A stretch of DNA of 59,464 nt, taken from the NCBI RefSeq assembly GCF_011395035.1, contig NZ_CP024770.1, positions 1,355,634 to 1,415,097 on the forward strand, read 5' to 3'. Positions 26,036 to 34,035 of the stretch are shown piece after piece. A program made the translations under genes and the position numbers. Under the pieces are notes generated by a model. The model was not told the DNA's origin and ran no database searches. It saw nothing but the letters and a program-made list of their open reading frames with translations. This DNA is from Pantoea cypripedii (GTDB taxonomy: Bacteria > Pseudomonadota > Gammaproteobacteria > Enterobacterales > Enterobacteriaceae). The number at the start of each line of letters is the position of its first letter. The first letter of the stretch is position 1.

Positions 26036-26380
26036 GATGATGCCCTATTCTCTGGTCAGTAATTGAATAAACTGCCTGCCCGTAATAAACAGGAATTCGG
26101 ATATTGGATATATTAAGTCGTTATATAAACATCGTACGTGAATTGGAAAAATAAACAACGTTCTGATTGCGCATCCTTATTCACTAATTCGCAATAGGAT
26201 AGATGAATTTTATCTATAGCATCAAAACCCCTTGCATCCTGTGTTGGATCAAAGAAATCATAGCGCTATAAAGGGTTAATTTAATGAACAAAAACCGGAA
26301 TATCTGACGACAGCAATATCCTGATATTTACTATTGATTTTCCGACTCATTAATTAATCCTCCAAAAAACAGAGATTATT
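26036..26380. promoter_or_regulatory. Divergent promoter region of the succinocysteine-type cluster
   Basis: 345 AT-rich bases between the dehydrogenase-like gene and the lyase gene, without a supported gene. It must contain the promoters of both operons. A perfect short inverted repeat ATAGAT / ATCTAT with a 7-base spacer lies at 26199-26217, and an imperfect one (ATCCTTATT / AATAGGAT) at 26173-26200. Either could be a regulator site. No regulator gene is adjacent. Confidence 0.45.
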
Positions 26381-27763
26381 ATGGCCTCACATCCGATAGA
26401 TTTTCTTTTACTTGGTAATAATTTTGGCACACCGGAAATGCGGGAAATCTGGTCAGAAAGAAATCGGCTGACGCAGCAAATAAATGTCGAAGTGGCGCTG
26501 GCATTAGCCGAAGGCGAACTCGGCGTGATCCCGCAACAAGCGGCACTGTCTATTGCGGAACTGGCCGACGCCAGTTTGCTGAACATTGACGATATCGCCG
26601 CGTCCGGCGCGCAGATGAAACATTCCCTGATGCCGGTGCTGACAGCGTTGCAAAAACAGTGCGGCGAGGCCGGAGAATACATTCATTACGGCGCTACCAC
26701 GCAGGATATCGTAGATACCGCAACGGTTTTGCAGCTCGCCCAGACCATGAAAGTGATCATACGTGACAGCACCGCACTGGCGAATGTGCTGAAAAATCTG
26801 GCGGGCGAACATCAGCACACTCTGATGGCCGGCCGCACCCACGGCATGCAGGCGCTGCCGACCACGTTCGGCTTTAAAGTCGCCGTCTGGCTGGATGAAT
26901 TCATCCGCCACCTTGACCGCCTTCAGGCCATTACGCCACGTCTGCTGACTGGCAATCTTAGCGGCGCGATCAGCACCTATGCCGCGCTCGGTGAAGCGGG
27001 CCCGGAAATCGAACGCCGCACGCTGACTCGCCTTAACCTGAATACGCCCAATATCGGCTGGCAGGCGGCGCGCGACCGTTTCTCGGAATACGCCAGTACG
27101 GCGGTACTCATCAGCGGCACGCTGGGCAAAATCGGCAACGAACTTTACAACCTGATGCGCACCGAAATTAATGAAGTCGAAGAACCGTTCAGCACGGGGA
27201 AAATCGGCTCGACCACCATGCCGCATAAACGTAATCCAGCCGCCATCGAAGGTTTAGCCAGCCTGACCGCCCCGCTTTTACACAGCGCATCGCTGATTTA
27301 TCAGTCCATGCACGTCGAGCATGAGCGCGATGCCATGAGCTGGCGAGCAGAGTGGATCGCCCTGCCGGAAATCTCGATTTATCTTTCCGCCCAGTTGCAA
27401 AACGCCCATGCCATTTTGTCCGGCCTGACGGTCAATAAAGCCCGCATGCTGGCGAATTTGCAGATGCAGGACGGCCTGCTGCTGTCGGAAAAAGTGATGT
27501 TTGAAGTGGGTAAAAAACTCGGCAAACAGACGGCGCATCACCTGGTTTACGAGTGCGCTATGCAGGCATTCGAGAACCGTCAATCTTTTAAATCCGTACT
27601 TTTAGCACACCCGGTTCTGGCCGCCAGCATCCCGGAAGAAGATCTGGATCACTGGCTGGATCCGGCAAATTACATCGGCTGTGCGCCGCAAAAAGTGGAT
27701 GACGTTATCCGCTTCGCTGAACAGTCCGGTCATTTATCATCCCCGGAGAAACCTGCGCTATGA
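26381..27763 (+). CDS. Fumarase/aspartase-superfamily lyase, candidate S-(2-succino) lyase
   Basis: A 460-residue homotetrameric-type lyase. The superfamily signature GSTTMPHKRNP is at 276-286; the second Ser of the usual GSS is Thr. His154 is in GRTHGMQ, and the KHS motif at 80-82 supplies another active-site His. The superfamily releases fumarate from succinyl adducts (adenylosuccinate, argininosuccinate). A member described as S-(2-succino) lyase converts N-acetyl-S-(2-succino)cysteine to N-acetylcysteine and fumarate and replaces YxeK in some yxe-type clusters. The next genes here are exactly the acetyltransferase and deacetylase of that route, overlapping by 4 bp, so this role is likely. 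PurB or cycloisomerase function is the alternative. Confidence 0.85.
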   Translation: MASHPIDFLLLGNNFGTPEMREIWSERNRLTQQINVEVALALAEGELGVIPQQAALSIAELADASLLNIDDIAASGAQMKHSLMPVLTALQKQCGEAGEYIHYGATTQDIVDTATVLQLAQTMKVIIRDSTALANVLKNLAGEHQHTLMAGRTHGMQALPTTFGFKVAVWLDEFIRHLDRLQAITPRLLTGNLSGAISTYAALGEAGPEIERRTLTRLNLNTPNIGWQAARDRFSEYASTAVLISGTLGKIGNELYNLMRTEINEVEEPFSTGKIGSTTMPHKRNPAAIEGLASLTAPLLHSASLIYQSMHVEHERDAMSWRAEWIALPEISIYLSAQLQNAHAILSGLTVNKARMLANLQMQDGLLLSEKVMFEVGKKLGKQTAHHLVYECAMQAFENRQSFKSVLLAHPVLAASIPEEDLDHWLDPANYIGCAPQKVDDVIRFAEQSGHLSSPEKPAL

Positions 27764-28287
27764 CCCCACATTTCCGGCGACTGAATTCAGACGACAAGCA
27801 CGAATATCTGTCGTTGATGCTGGCCGCATACGCCCCGATTAAAGCCCTCGGCATTCACTTTGACGCTGCCACTGCCGATCTGGCGCGGGTGACAAAACAT
27901 CTTGATGAACATGCGGTATTTGCCCTGTTTGACGGCCAGCGCATGGTGGCGTCGGTCACTTTACGTTTTCCGTGGGGCACGCTGCCGGGGCCGATGGGTC
28001 TGCCGCATATCGGCTGGTTCGGGACGCACCCGGAATACAAAGGCCAGCATCTTGGTAAACGGCTGCTGGAATGGCTGGAAGACCACATTCTTATCGGCGA
28101 ACTCAAAGCGCCGGCGTATTCGCTCGGCACCGCCACCAGCCATCCGTGGCTGCGCGAAATGTACATCAAACTGGGCTTTCAGCCTGCCTTCGAAAGGGAC
28201 CTCGGCAAAGGCCATATCACGCTGTATCTGAAAAAGATCCTCAACGAAGAACGCCATGCCGAATGGCTGGCGCGTCAGCCCGCTTAA
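27760..28287 (+). CDS. GNAT-family N-acetyltransferase (YxeL-like)
   Basis: A 175-residue acetyl-CoA-dependent acetyltransferase. The acetyl-CoA pyrophosphate loop is in HPEYKGQHLGKRLLEW at about 90-105, and the WLREMYIKLGFQPAFERD segment is motif B. By context it would N-acetylate S-(2-succino)cysteine or a related S-substituted cysteine, the first step of the yxe pathway. It starts in a 4-bp overlap with the lyase gene and ends 10 bp before the deacetylase gene. The assignment to YxeL rests on gene order rather than on diagnostic residues. Confidence 0.85.
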   Translation: MTPHFRRLNSDDKHEYLSLMLAAYAPIKALGIHFDAATADLARVTKHLDEHAVFALFDGQRMVASVTLRFPWGTLPGPMGLPHIGWFGTHPEYKGQHLGKRLLEWLEDHILIGELKAPAYSLGTATSHPWLREMYIKLGFQPAFERDLGKGHITLYLKKILNEERHAEWLARQPA

Positions 28288-28297
28288 GGAGTTTTAC

Positions 28298-29461
28298 ATG
28301 TTGAATACCGGTCAGGAACATCAGGCGCTGGCGAAATTCATTGAGGATTTTCGCCATAACATGCACCGCTTCCCTGAGCTTTCCAACCAGGAATTTGAGA
28401 CCACGGCGCGCATTAAAGCCGTGCTGGAAAGTCATCAGATTCGCATCCTGAATTTACCGCTGAAAACCGGTCTGGTGGCCGAGATTGGCGGCCAAAAAGC
28501 CGGTAAGCTCGTGGTATTACGTTCCGATATCGACGCCCTGCCCATAGAGGAAAAATCGGGCGTGGCATACACCTCGGAAAACCCCGGCGTGATGCACGCA
28601 TGCGGCCATGATTTCCATACGTCGGCGGCGCTCGGCGCGGCGATTCTGCTCAAAGAGCGCGAGGAAACGCTTTCCGGCACCGTGCGCATTTTATTTCAGG
28701 CGGCGGAAGAAACCGGCCACGGCGCACCGGCGCTGATTGAAACCGGCGCACTCGATAACGCCGCCGTGATTTTTGGCATTCACAACGACCCGACGTTGCC
28801 AGTCGGCATTATCGGCAGCAAAGATGGCGCACTCACTGCTGGCGTCGACCGTTTTGCCATCACCATTGCAGGCACAGGCAGCCACGCCGCCCGCCCGCAT
28901 GAAGGCAACGACCCTATCATTATTGCCGGGCAAATCATCGGCGCATTGCAGACGCTGATTGCGCGCAACGTGCCGTCTGATCACAACGCGGTGGTCTCCA
29001 TCACGCAGGTGCACAGCGGCAGTACGTGGAACGTGATCCCCGATTCTGCCTGGCTCGAAGGCACGGTGCGCTCGTTTAATCAGGACACCCGCGAGCTTAT
29101 CGAACGCCGTTTCCGTCAGGTACTCAAAGGCATCGCCGACGCCTTTGATACGCAAATCGCACTCGACTGGCAGCCTGGCCCGCCGTCGGTGGTGAATACT
29201 GCCGAATGGGTGGATTTCTCACTGGCGCAGGCCGCAGGCTCCGGCTTTGAAGCACGTCGCGTGGAGGCCAGTCCGATCGGTGAAGACTTTGCGTTCTATC
29301 AGCAAAAGCTGCCCGGCGCATTCCTGATGATTGGTTCCGGCGGCCCGTTCGCGTTGCATCATCCGGAATTTCGCGTCGATGACCGCGCGCTGTTCCCGAC
29401 CGCGCATTATCTCGCGCAGCTGGCCGTCAACGCCCTTGAACACCTCAGCCCGCAGGCCTGA
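28298..29461 (+). CDS. M20-family amidohydrolase / N-acyl amino acid deacetylase (YxeP-like)
   Basis: A 387-residue metallohydrolase. The start at 28298 is set by AAGGAG seven bases upstream; an in-frame ATG at 28256 overlaps the acetyltransferase gene. Metal ligands are visible: Cys102 and His104 (HACGHDFHT), Glu137/Glu138 (AAEETGHG), His162 (GIHND) and a C-terminal His (LHHPEFR). A dimerisation domain is inserted around residues 180-290. Members remove N-acetyl groups from amino acids; in the yxe route the product is cysteine from N-acetylcysteine. It lies 14 bp before the MmgE/PrpD gene. Confidence 0.92.
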   Translation: MLNTGQEHQALAKFIEDFRHNMHRFPELSNQEFETTARIKAVLESHQIRILNLPLKTGLVAEIGGQKAGKLVVLRSDIDALPIEEKSGVAYTSENPGVMHACGHDFHTSAALGAAILLKEREETLSGTVRILFQAAEETGHGAPALIETGALDNAAVIFGIHNDPTLPVGIIGSKDGALTAGVDRFAITIAGTGSHAARPHEGNDPIIIAGQIIGALQTLIARNVPSDHNAVVSITQVHSGSTWNVIPDSAWLEGTVRSFNQDTRELIERRFRQVLKGIADAFDTQIALDWQPGPPSVVNTAEWVDFSLAQAAGSGFEARRVEASPIGEDFAFYQQKLPGAFLMIGSGGPFALHHPEFRVDDRALFPTAHYLAQLAVNALEHLSPQA

Positions 29462-29475
29462 AACAGGAAAAAAAC

Positions 29476-30813
29476 ATGTCACTGACTTCTTCGCTGGCAA
29501 AGCTTATCGTCAGCGCGCGTCCCTCCGCCGAAGCGCGTGAAAAGGCCCGCGAAGGGCTGCTGGATTTTCTGGCTGTTGCGCTGCCCGTGGTGCGCGGCGA
29601 AGCCGGAGATTCCGGGCTGGAAAGTTTGCAGCAGGTTTACCGTGCGAACGATGCACAGACGCGCGCCGTGCTGCTCGGTTACGCCGGTCATGCGTTGGAT
29701 TTCGATGATTTCCACCCGGATTTTCGCGGTCATCCCGGCGTGGTGATTTTGCCTGCGCTGCTGGCGCTGGCCGCTGAGCGCCCCGATATCAGCGGCGAAC
29801 AGTTTCTCAATGCGTGGGTTACGGGCGTGGAAACCGCCGGTCGCCTCGGGCTGGCCGCCGGTGCGCAGCATTACAAACTCGGTTTCCACAATACCGCCAC
29901 GCTCGGCACGATTGCCGCGGCCGCAGCCTGTGCATGGCTGGTCAGCGCCAGCGAACAGGAAACGGCCATTATTCTGGGGACTGCGGCAACGCAGGCAGCC
30001 GGTTTACGCGCGCAGTTTGGCAGCGCGGTTAAACCGCTGCACGCCGGACTGGCAGCGCAGATTGCCGTTACATCCACCCTGCTGACGTTGGCCGGTTTTC
30101 ACGGTCAGGCAGAAAACGTGCTGAACAGCTTTCTCGCCGCGTACTGCGCGGGTCAGCAACAGCCGGAAAAACTCACCGAAAGCTGGGGCACGCCGTGGCG
30201 CATTGTTTCGCCGGGACTGGAATGTAAACCCTATCCGACCTGTGGCGGCACGCACAGCGCCGCAGATGCCGCGCGGGCGATCCGTCACGACTGGCTGCAA
30301 CAGGGCCATTCAATAAACGACCTGAAAAATGCGATAGAACGGATTGAAGTGTCTTTCCCGCCGGGCGGCGATATTGCAGCGTCAGTGCGCGTGCCGTTGA
30401 ACGGTATAGAGGCGCGGTTCAGCCTGGAATATGTGATTGCCGCCAGCCTGTCGCGCGATGCCCTGCTGATACAGGATTTCTCAGAAAACCCGCCAGATGC
30501 TGAGATCGCCGCGCTGGCCGCCAAAGTCACGCGCAATCCGGACCACAGCGCCCCGCCGGATGAGCTAAACCCTGCCGCGCGTTTTCATCAGGTCACGCTG
30601 TTTTTACGTAACGGCGAAACGCGGCAAAAACGCTTTACCCGTCGGCAAAGTCTGGCGATTGCATTTGATTTACCGGGGAAATTGCGTGCTTGTTTGCCAA
30701 ATATGACGGACGCGCAGCGGGCAAATATTGTGGCACTGAGCAGGCTGGAAAGCCGCGACAGTTTGCCGCAGCTGTGTGATTTACTCTTTGGCGCAGATGC
30801 TACAAAACGGTAG
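29476..30813 (+). CDS. MmgE/PrpD-family protein (YxeQ-like)
   Basis: A 445-residue protein of the 2-methylcitrate dehydratase / cis-aconitate decarboxylase / iminodisuccinate epimerase family. GYAGHALDFDDFH is at 68-80 with HPGVVILPALLALA after it, and KPYPTCGGTHSAADAA at about 250 is the conserved active-site segment. YxeQ in the B. subtilis yxe operon belongs to this family, and its exact step is not settled. An epimerase acting on the succinyl stereocentre would fit the family, but this is inference. It is the last gene of the lyase operon. Its 3' end overlaps the convergent ATPase gene by 14 bp. Confidence 0.9.
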   Translation: MSLTSSLAKLIVSARPSAEAREKAREGLLDFLAVALPVVRGEAGDSGLESLQQVYRANDAQTRAVLLGYAGHALDFDDFHPDFRGHPGVVILPALLALAAERPDISGEQFLNAWVTGVETAGRLGLAAGAQHYKLGFHNTATLGTIAAAAACAWLVSASEQETAIILGTAATQAAGLRAQFGSAVKPLHAGLAAQIAVTSTLLTLAGFHGQAENVLNSFLAAYCAGQQQPEKLTESWGTPWRIVSPGLECKPYPTCGGTHSAADAARAIRHDWLQQGHSINDLKNAIERIEVSFPPGGDIAASVRVPLNGIEARFSLEYVIAASLSRDALLIQDFSENPPDAEIAALAAKVTRNPDHSAPPDELNPAARFHQVTLFLRNGETRQKRFTRRQSLAIAFDLPGKLRACLPNMTDAQRANIVALSRLESRDSLPQLCDLLFGADATKR

Positions 30814-31561
30814 ACAGGAAATTGCGGACACGGACGTTCTCCGCTTCATCCAGCACAGTTTTCACCGGCCCCGACGCCACGATTTTTCCGCCTTCCATAA
30901 AGATAACGTTATCGGCCACCTCACGCGCGAAGCCAATTTCGTGCGTCACAATCACCATGGTGATCCCCGAATGCGCGAGTTTCTTGATGACCTGCAACAC
31001 TTCGCCCACCAGTTCGGGGTCCAGCGCCGACGTCGGTTCATCAAACAGCATCACTTCAGGATCCATCGCCAAGGCACGGGCAATCGCCACGCGCTGCTGC
31101 TGTCCGCCGGAAAGCTGCTGTGGCCAGTCATCTTCGCGGCTGGCTAACCCCACCTGCTGCAACAGCGCGCGGGCTTTGGTCAGCACCTGCTGGCGGCTTT
31201 GTTTCTTCACGCGCAGCGGTGCATCGGTAATGTTTTGCAGCACCGTGCGGTGCGGAAAAAGATTAAATTGCTGAAACACCATGCCGGTGCGGCTGCGTTG
31301 TGCGGCGATTTTCCCGCTGCTCAGTTCATACAGCGCGTTGCCTTTTTGCCGATAGCCGACCAGCTCGCCACCGATACGAATGGTGCCGCCATCGAGTTTT
31401 TCCAGATGATTAATGCAGCGCAGTAACGTGGATTTCCCGGAACCAGACGGACCGAGGATCACCGTCACCGAACCGGCCGGAATATCCAGGCTGATTTCGT
31501 CGAGAATGATGTTTCCTGAAAAACGTTTGGTGACTTTGCGGAATTCAATCGCCTCACCCAT
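30800..31561 (-). CDS. Polar amino-acid ABC transporter ATPase (YxeO-like)
   Basis: A 253-residue cassette ATPase. The start at 31561 follows an AGGAG at nine bases; the in-frame ATG at 31579 would lie before that site. Walker A GPSGSGKS is at 37-44, signature LSGGQQQR at 150-157 and Walker B LFDEPTSALDP with Asp174/Glu175. It is the last gene of the leftward importer operon (binding protein, permease, ATPase) and overlaps the permease by 8 bp. It corresponds in position and family to YxeO of the succinocysteine importer. Confidence 0.93.
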   Translation of the reverse strand: MGEAIEFRKVTKRFSGNIILDEISLDIPAGSVTVILGPSGSGKSTLLRCINHLEKLDGGTIRIGGELVGYRQKGNALYELSSGKIAAQRSRTGMVFQQFNLFPHRTVLQNITDAPLRVKKQSRQQVLTKARALLQQVGLASREDDWPQQLSGGQQQRVAIARALAMDPEVMLFDEPTSALDPELVGEVLQVIKKLAHSGITMVIVTHEIGFAREVADNVIFMEGGKIVASGPVKTVLDEAENVRVRNFLSTVL

Positions 31562-32495
31562 GGCTGGTTTCTCCTGCATTCAAACCGGTACGACTGACCG
31601 TACGTGGCTTCTCGTCATGGGGTTTGGATTTGCGCTTCACCTTGCGGACACTGCTGCGGCTGAAATGACGCTCGATGTAATACTGAATCACCGCAAGCAG
31701 CGACGTCAGCGCCAGATACCACAGCGTCGCGACCAACAATAACGGGATCACTTCATAGGTGCGCTGATAAATAATCTGTGCGGAAAACAGCACGTCCTGC
31801 AGTGAAATCACCGACACCACCGCGGTGGTTTTCAACTGACCGATCACTTCATTTCCGGCAGGCGGCAAAATCGCCCGCATCGCCTGTGGCAACACGGTGT
31901 GGCGGAATATGGATGCAGGCCGGTAACCGAGCGCACGCGCGGCTTCAATCTGGCCAGTACCCACGCTCTGAATTCCGGCGCGGATAATCTCTGCAGCATA
32001 GGCCGACTGATGCATCACCAGCGCAATGACGGCGGCACTGAACGGGCTGATCAACGAGTTGGCCGACGCACTCCAGATTTCCCCTACCCACGGCAGTGAA
32101 AACGAAATGGTCGGATACAGCGCGGCAATGTTGTACCAGAGAAACAGCTGAACCAGCATCGGTACGCCGCGGAAAAACCAGGTATAACCCCAGCTCACGG
32201 CGACCAGCACTGGATTAGACGACAACCGCATCAGCGCCAGCACAGTGCCACCGGCAAAGCCAAAAACCACCGAAATGGCGGTCAGTTGCAACGTCATCAA
32301 AACACCCTGCAAAATCGACGGGCCGGTGAAGTTTTCTGCAATGACCGACCATTCGAAACGCGGGTTATTGAGCATGGAATGGGCGGCGGCGCCAAGCACC
32401 AGAACAACGATCAGGGCGCTTATCCAGCGCCCGATGTATTTCTTACCAACGATCCGCAGTTCTTCCGGCTGCTGACCGTCTATTTCAGTACTCAT
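31554..32495 (-). CDS. Polar amino-acid ABC transporter permease (YxeN-like)
   Basis: A 313-residue inner-membrane permease, longer than usual (about 220-250) because of an extra N-terminal cytoplasmic segment and helix (WISALIVVLVLGAAAHSML at about 29-47) and a basic C-terminal tail (RKVKRKSKPHDEK). The core has FFRGVPMLVQLFLWYN and the EAA loop GQIEAARALGY. It overlaps the binding protein gene by 4 bp. A single permease implies a homodimer. The substrate is inferred to be a succinylated cysteine derivative. Confidence 0.92.
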   Translation of the reverse strand: MSTEIDGQQPEELRIVGKKYIGRWISALIVVLVLGAAAHSMLNNPRFEWSVIAENFTGPSILQGVLMTLQLTAISVVFGFAGGTVLALMRLSSNPVLVAVSWGYTWFFRGVPMLVQLFLWYNIAALYPTISFSLPWVGEIWSASANSLISPFSAAVIALVMHQSAYAAEIIRAGIQSVGTGQIEAARALGYRPASIFRHTVLPQAMRAILPPAGNEVIGQLKTTAVVSVISLQDVLFSAQIIYQRTYEVIPLLLVATLWYLALTSLLAVIQYYIERHFSRSSVRKVKRKSKPHDEKPRTVSRTGLNAGETSHG

Positions 32496-33388
32496 CCGAA
32501 AATCTCTTCATTACGTTTGGATTCTTTCACTGCGCCAAAGCCAATCGACCATTTATCGAGGATCTTCTGGTAAGTCCCGTCTTTAATCAGCGAGTTAAGC
32601 GATGCCTGAACGGCCTCTTCAAGCGCGGATTGTTTCGGGAATGCCACAGACACCGGCGCGTCATCCACATGAATGGTGCCGGACAGCGCCAGCGGTTTCA
32701 CCTGGCTGACCTGATACGTCAGACCTTCATACGGGCCAAAGAACATCGGCACGCGGCCACTGACCACGGCCTGAACGCCCGAAGGACGGTCCGGGAATAC
32801 GGCGATTTTGATCGGCTGTTTGCCTGCATCCGTACATGTCTTGCTGGCGGCTTCCAGACGCCCGATTTGTGTCGTCCCCGCACCGGCGCCGATTTCCTGC
32901 CCGCAAACGGCATCAAATGACGTAAACGGCGCGATATTCGCGTCTTTACGGGAAATCACGCCAAGGCGTGACGCATCGTAATAACTGACAAAATCGACCT
33001 GCTCAAGACGTTTTTTGGTGGCGTTAATATTGGAAAGCGCCACGTCATAGCGGCCTGATTTTAGCCCCGGAATAATGTTGTCGAAACCGCCGGTATCCTG
33101 CCAACGCACTTCCACGCCCAGACGCGCAGCAACGGCGTTCATTACGTCAATTTCACGCCCTGCGAGGGTTTTGTTGTCTTCCTGGAAAAACGTGGTCGGG
33201 GGCGTATTTGGGTTGGTACCCGCAACAATATATCCGCGTTTGGCAATATCCGCGGGCAGTTTACTTTTCAGCGATTCGTCAGCTGACACATGGAAAGTGG
33301 TAGAAGAGGGAACAATTTGTTCAGCTGCCCAGGCTGTAGATAAATTCCCGGCAATCAACAGCGGGAGCAATAATCTGGATAATGTCAT
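32492..33388 (-). CDS. Amino-acid ABC transporter substrate-binding protein (family 3, YxeM-like)
   Basis: A 298-residue periplasmic protein. The start at 33388 gives a standard signal peptide (residues about 1-21, LLLPLLIAGNLSTAWA); the ATG at 33430 would add 14 residues before it. Family 3 motifs are GYIVAGTNPNTPPT and DVMNAVAARLGVEVRWQDTG. It is the first gene of the leftward importer operon that converges on the lyase-acetyltransferase-deacetylase operon. It is the probable binding protein for the cluster's substrate, but the ligand is unproven. Confidence 0.9.
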   Translation of the reverse strand: MTLSRLLLPLLIAGNLSTAWAAEQIVPSSTTFHVSADESLKSKLPADIAKRGYIVAGTNPNTPPTTFFQEDNKTLAGREIDVMNAVAARLGVEVRWQDTGGFDNIIPGLKSGRYDVALSNINATKKRLEQVDFVSYYDASRLGVISRKDANIAPFTSFDAVCGQEIGAGAGTTQIGRLEAASKTCTDAGKQPIKIAVFPDRPSGVQAVVSGRVPMFFGPYEGLTYQVSQVKPLALSGTIHVDDAPVSVAFPKQSALEEAVQASLNSLIKDGTYQKILDKWSIGFGAVKESKRNEEIFG

Positions 33389-34035
33389 GACGGTACCTTT
33401 TTTCCTGGTGTAATACCTGTGAAAAACCACATGTGTAATGCGGTAAAAGCGACAAGGTCATTACTTTTCATATCTGAATTAACGCCCGACCTGCCGATAG
33501 AAGTGATTTTGCGGGTATATACCTTTTGGTGACAAATGAGAAAAATAGATAAGGATTTCACTAATATTGCAAAGGCCTTAGACTGAAACTGAAAAAGGCT
33601 TTATTGAATAAACCCGGAAAAAGAACGCCAGGTAGCATGAAAATACGACAACTACCTTGAAAGTTACCGGTCGGAATATGCACCCTGCATGGCCTGCCAC
33701 CAGATTTGTAATACACATCATCTCAAGATGATGGCAACTGTCATTCTGTTCCGTGTTCCCAGATGGTCTCTGTTCCATTTCACCAGCTCGAATGGGGCAC
33801 GTATATGCCCCGATTTATTCCTCGGTTATTTTTCATTATGCCGTTGAATCTTGCGCTGACTTTCGTAAGCGTTTACTGGACATGAATGCTACCCTGCCCA
33901 TTTACGCGGTGTGGCTGCGGACAGCAATTATGCCGCAGCGACTGCGATGTGCTATTGATGCCTTGAAAGCAGCTTTTGAACGACAGTCGCTCTAGCGCGA
34001 TGGCTGCAAAAGGCCGGGCAAAAGATAAGGCATAC
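33389..34035. other. Intergenic region with promoter and degenerate sequence (about 650 bp)
   Basis: This holds the promoter of the leftward YxeM-like operon in its left part. In its right part (33890-33995) it holds what looks like the tail of a LysR-type regulator. Overlapping short open frames in this stretch have no recognisable product. It is the boundary between the succinocysteine-type cluster and the HyuAB/Dpp cassette, and it looks like eroded DNA. Confidence 0.5.
33882..33995 (+). pseudogene. Possible remnant of a LysR-type regulator C-terminus
   Basis: About 37 codons read MNATLPIYAVWLRTAIMPQR and then a helix LRCAIDALKAAFERQ. This pattern (a hydrophobic strand followed by P..LR..IDAL) resembles the extreme C-terminus of LysR-family effector domains. 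No helix-turn-helix or upstream effector domain can be found in frame, so it is at best a fragment. Confidence is low because the similarity is judged by eye over a short stretch. Confidence 0.35.

Noticed and set aside
33578..33778. A 66-codon frame on the minus strand
   Set aside because: No recognisable motif or ribosome site; it lies in the degenerate spacer next to the possible LysR tail.
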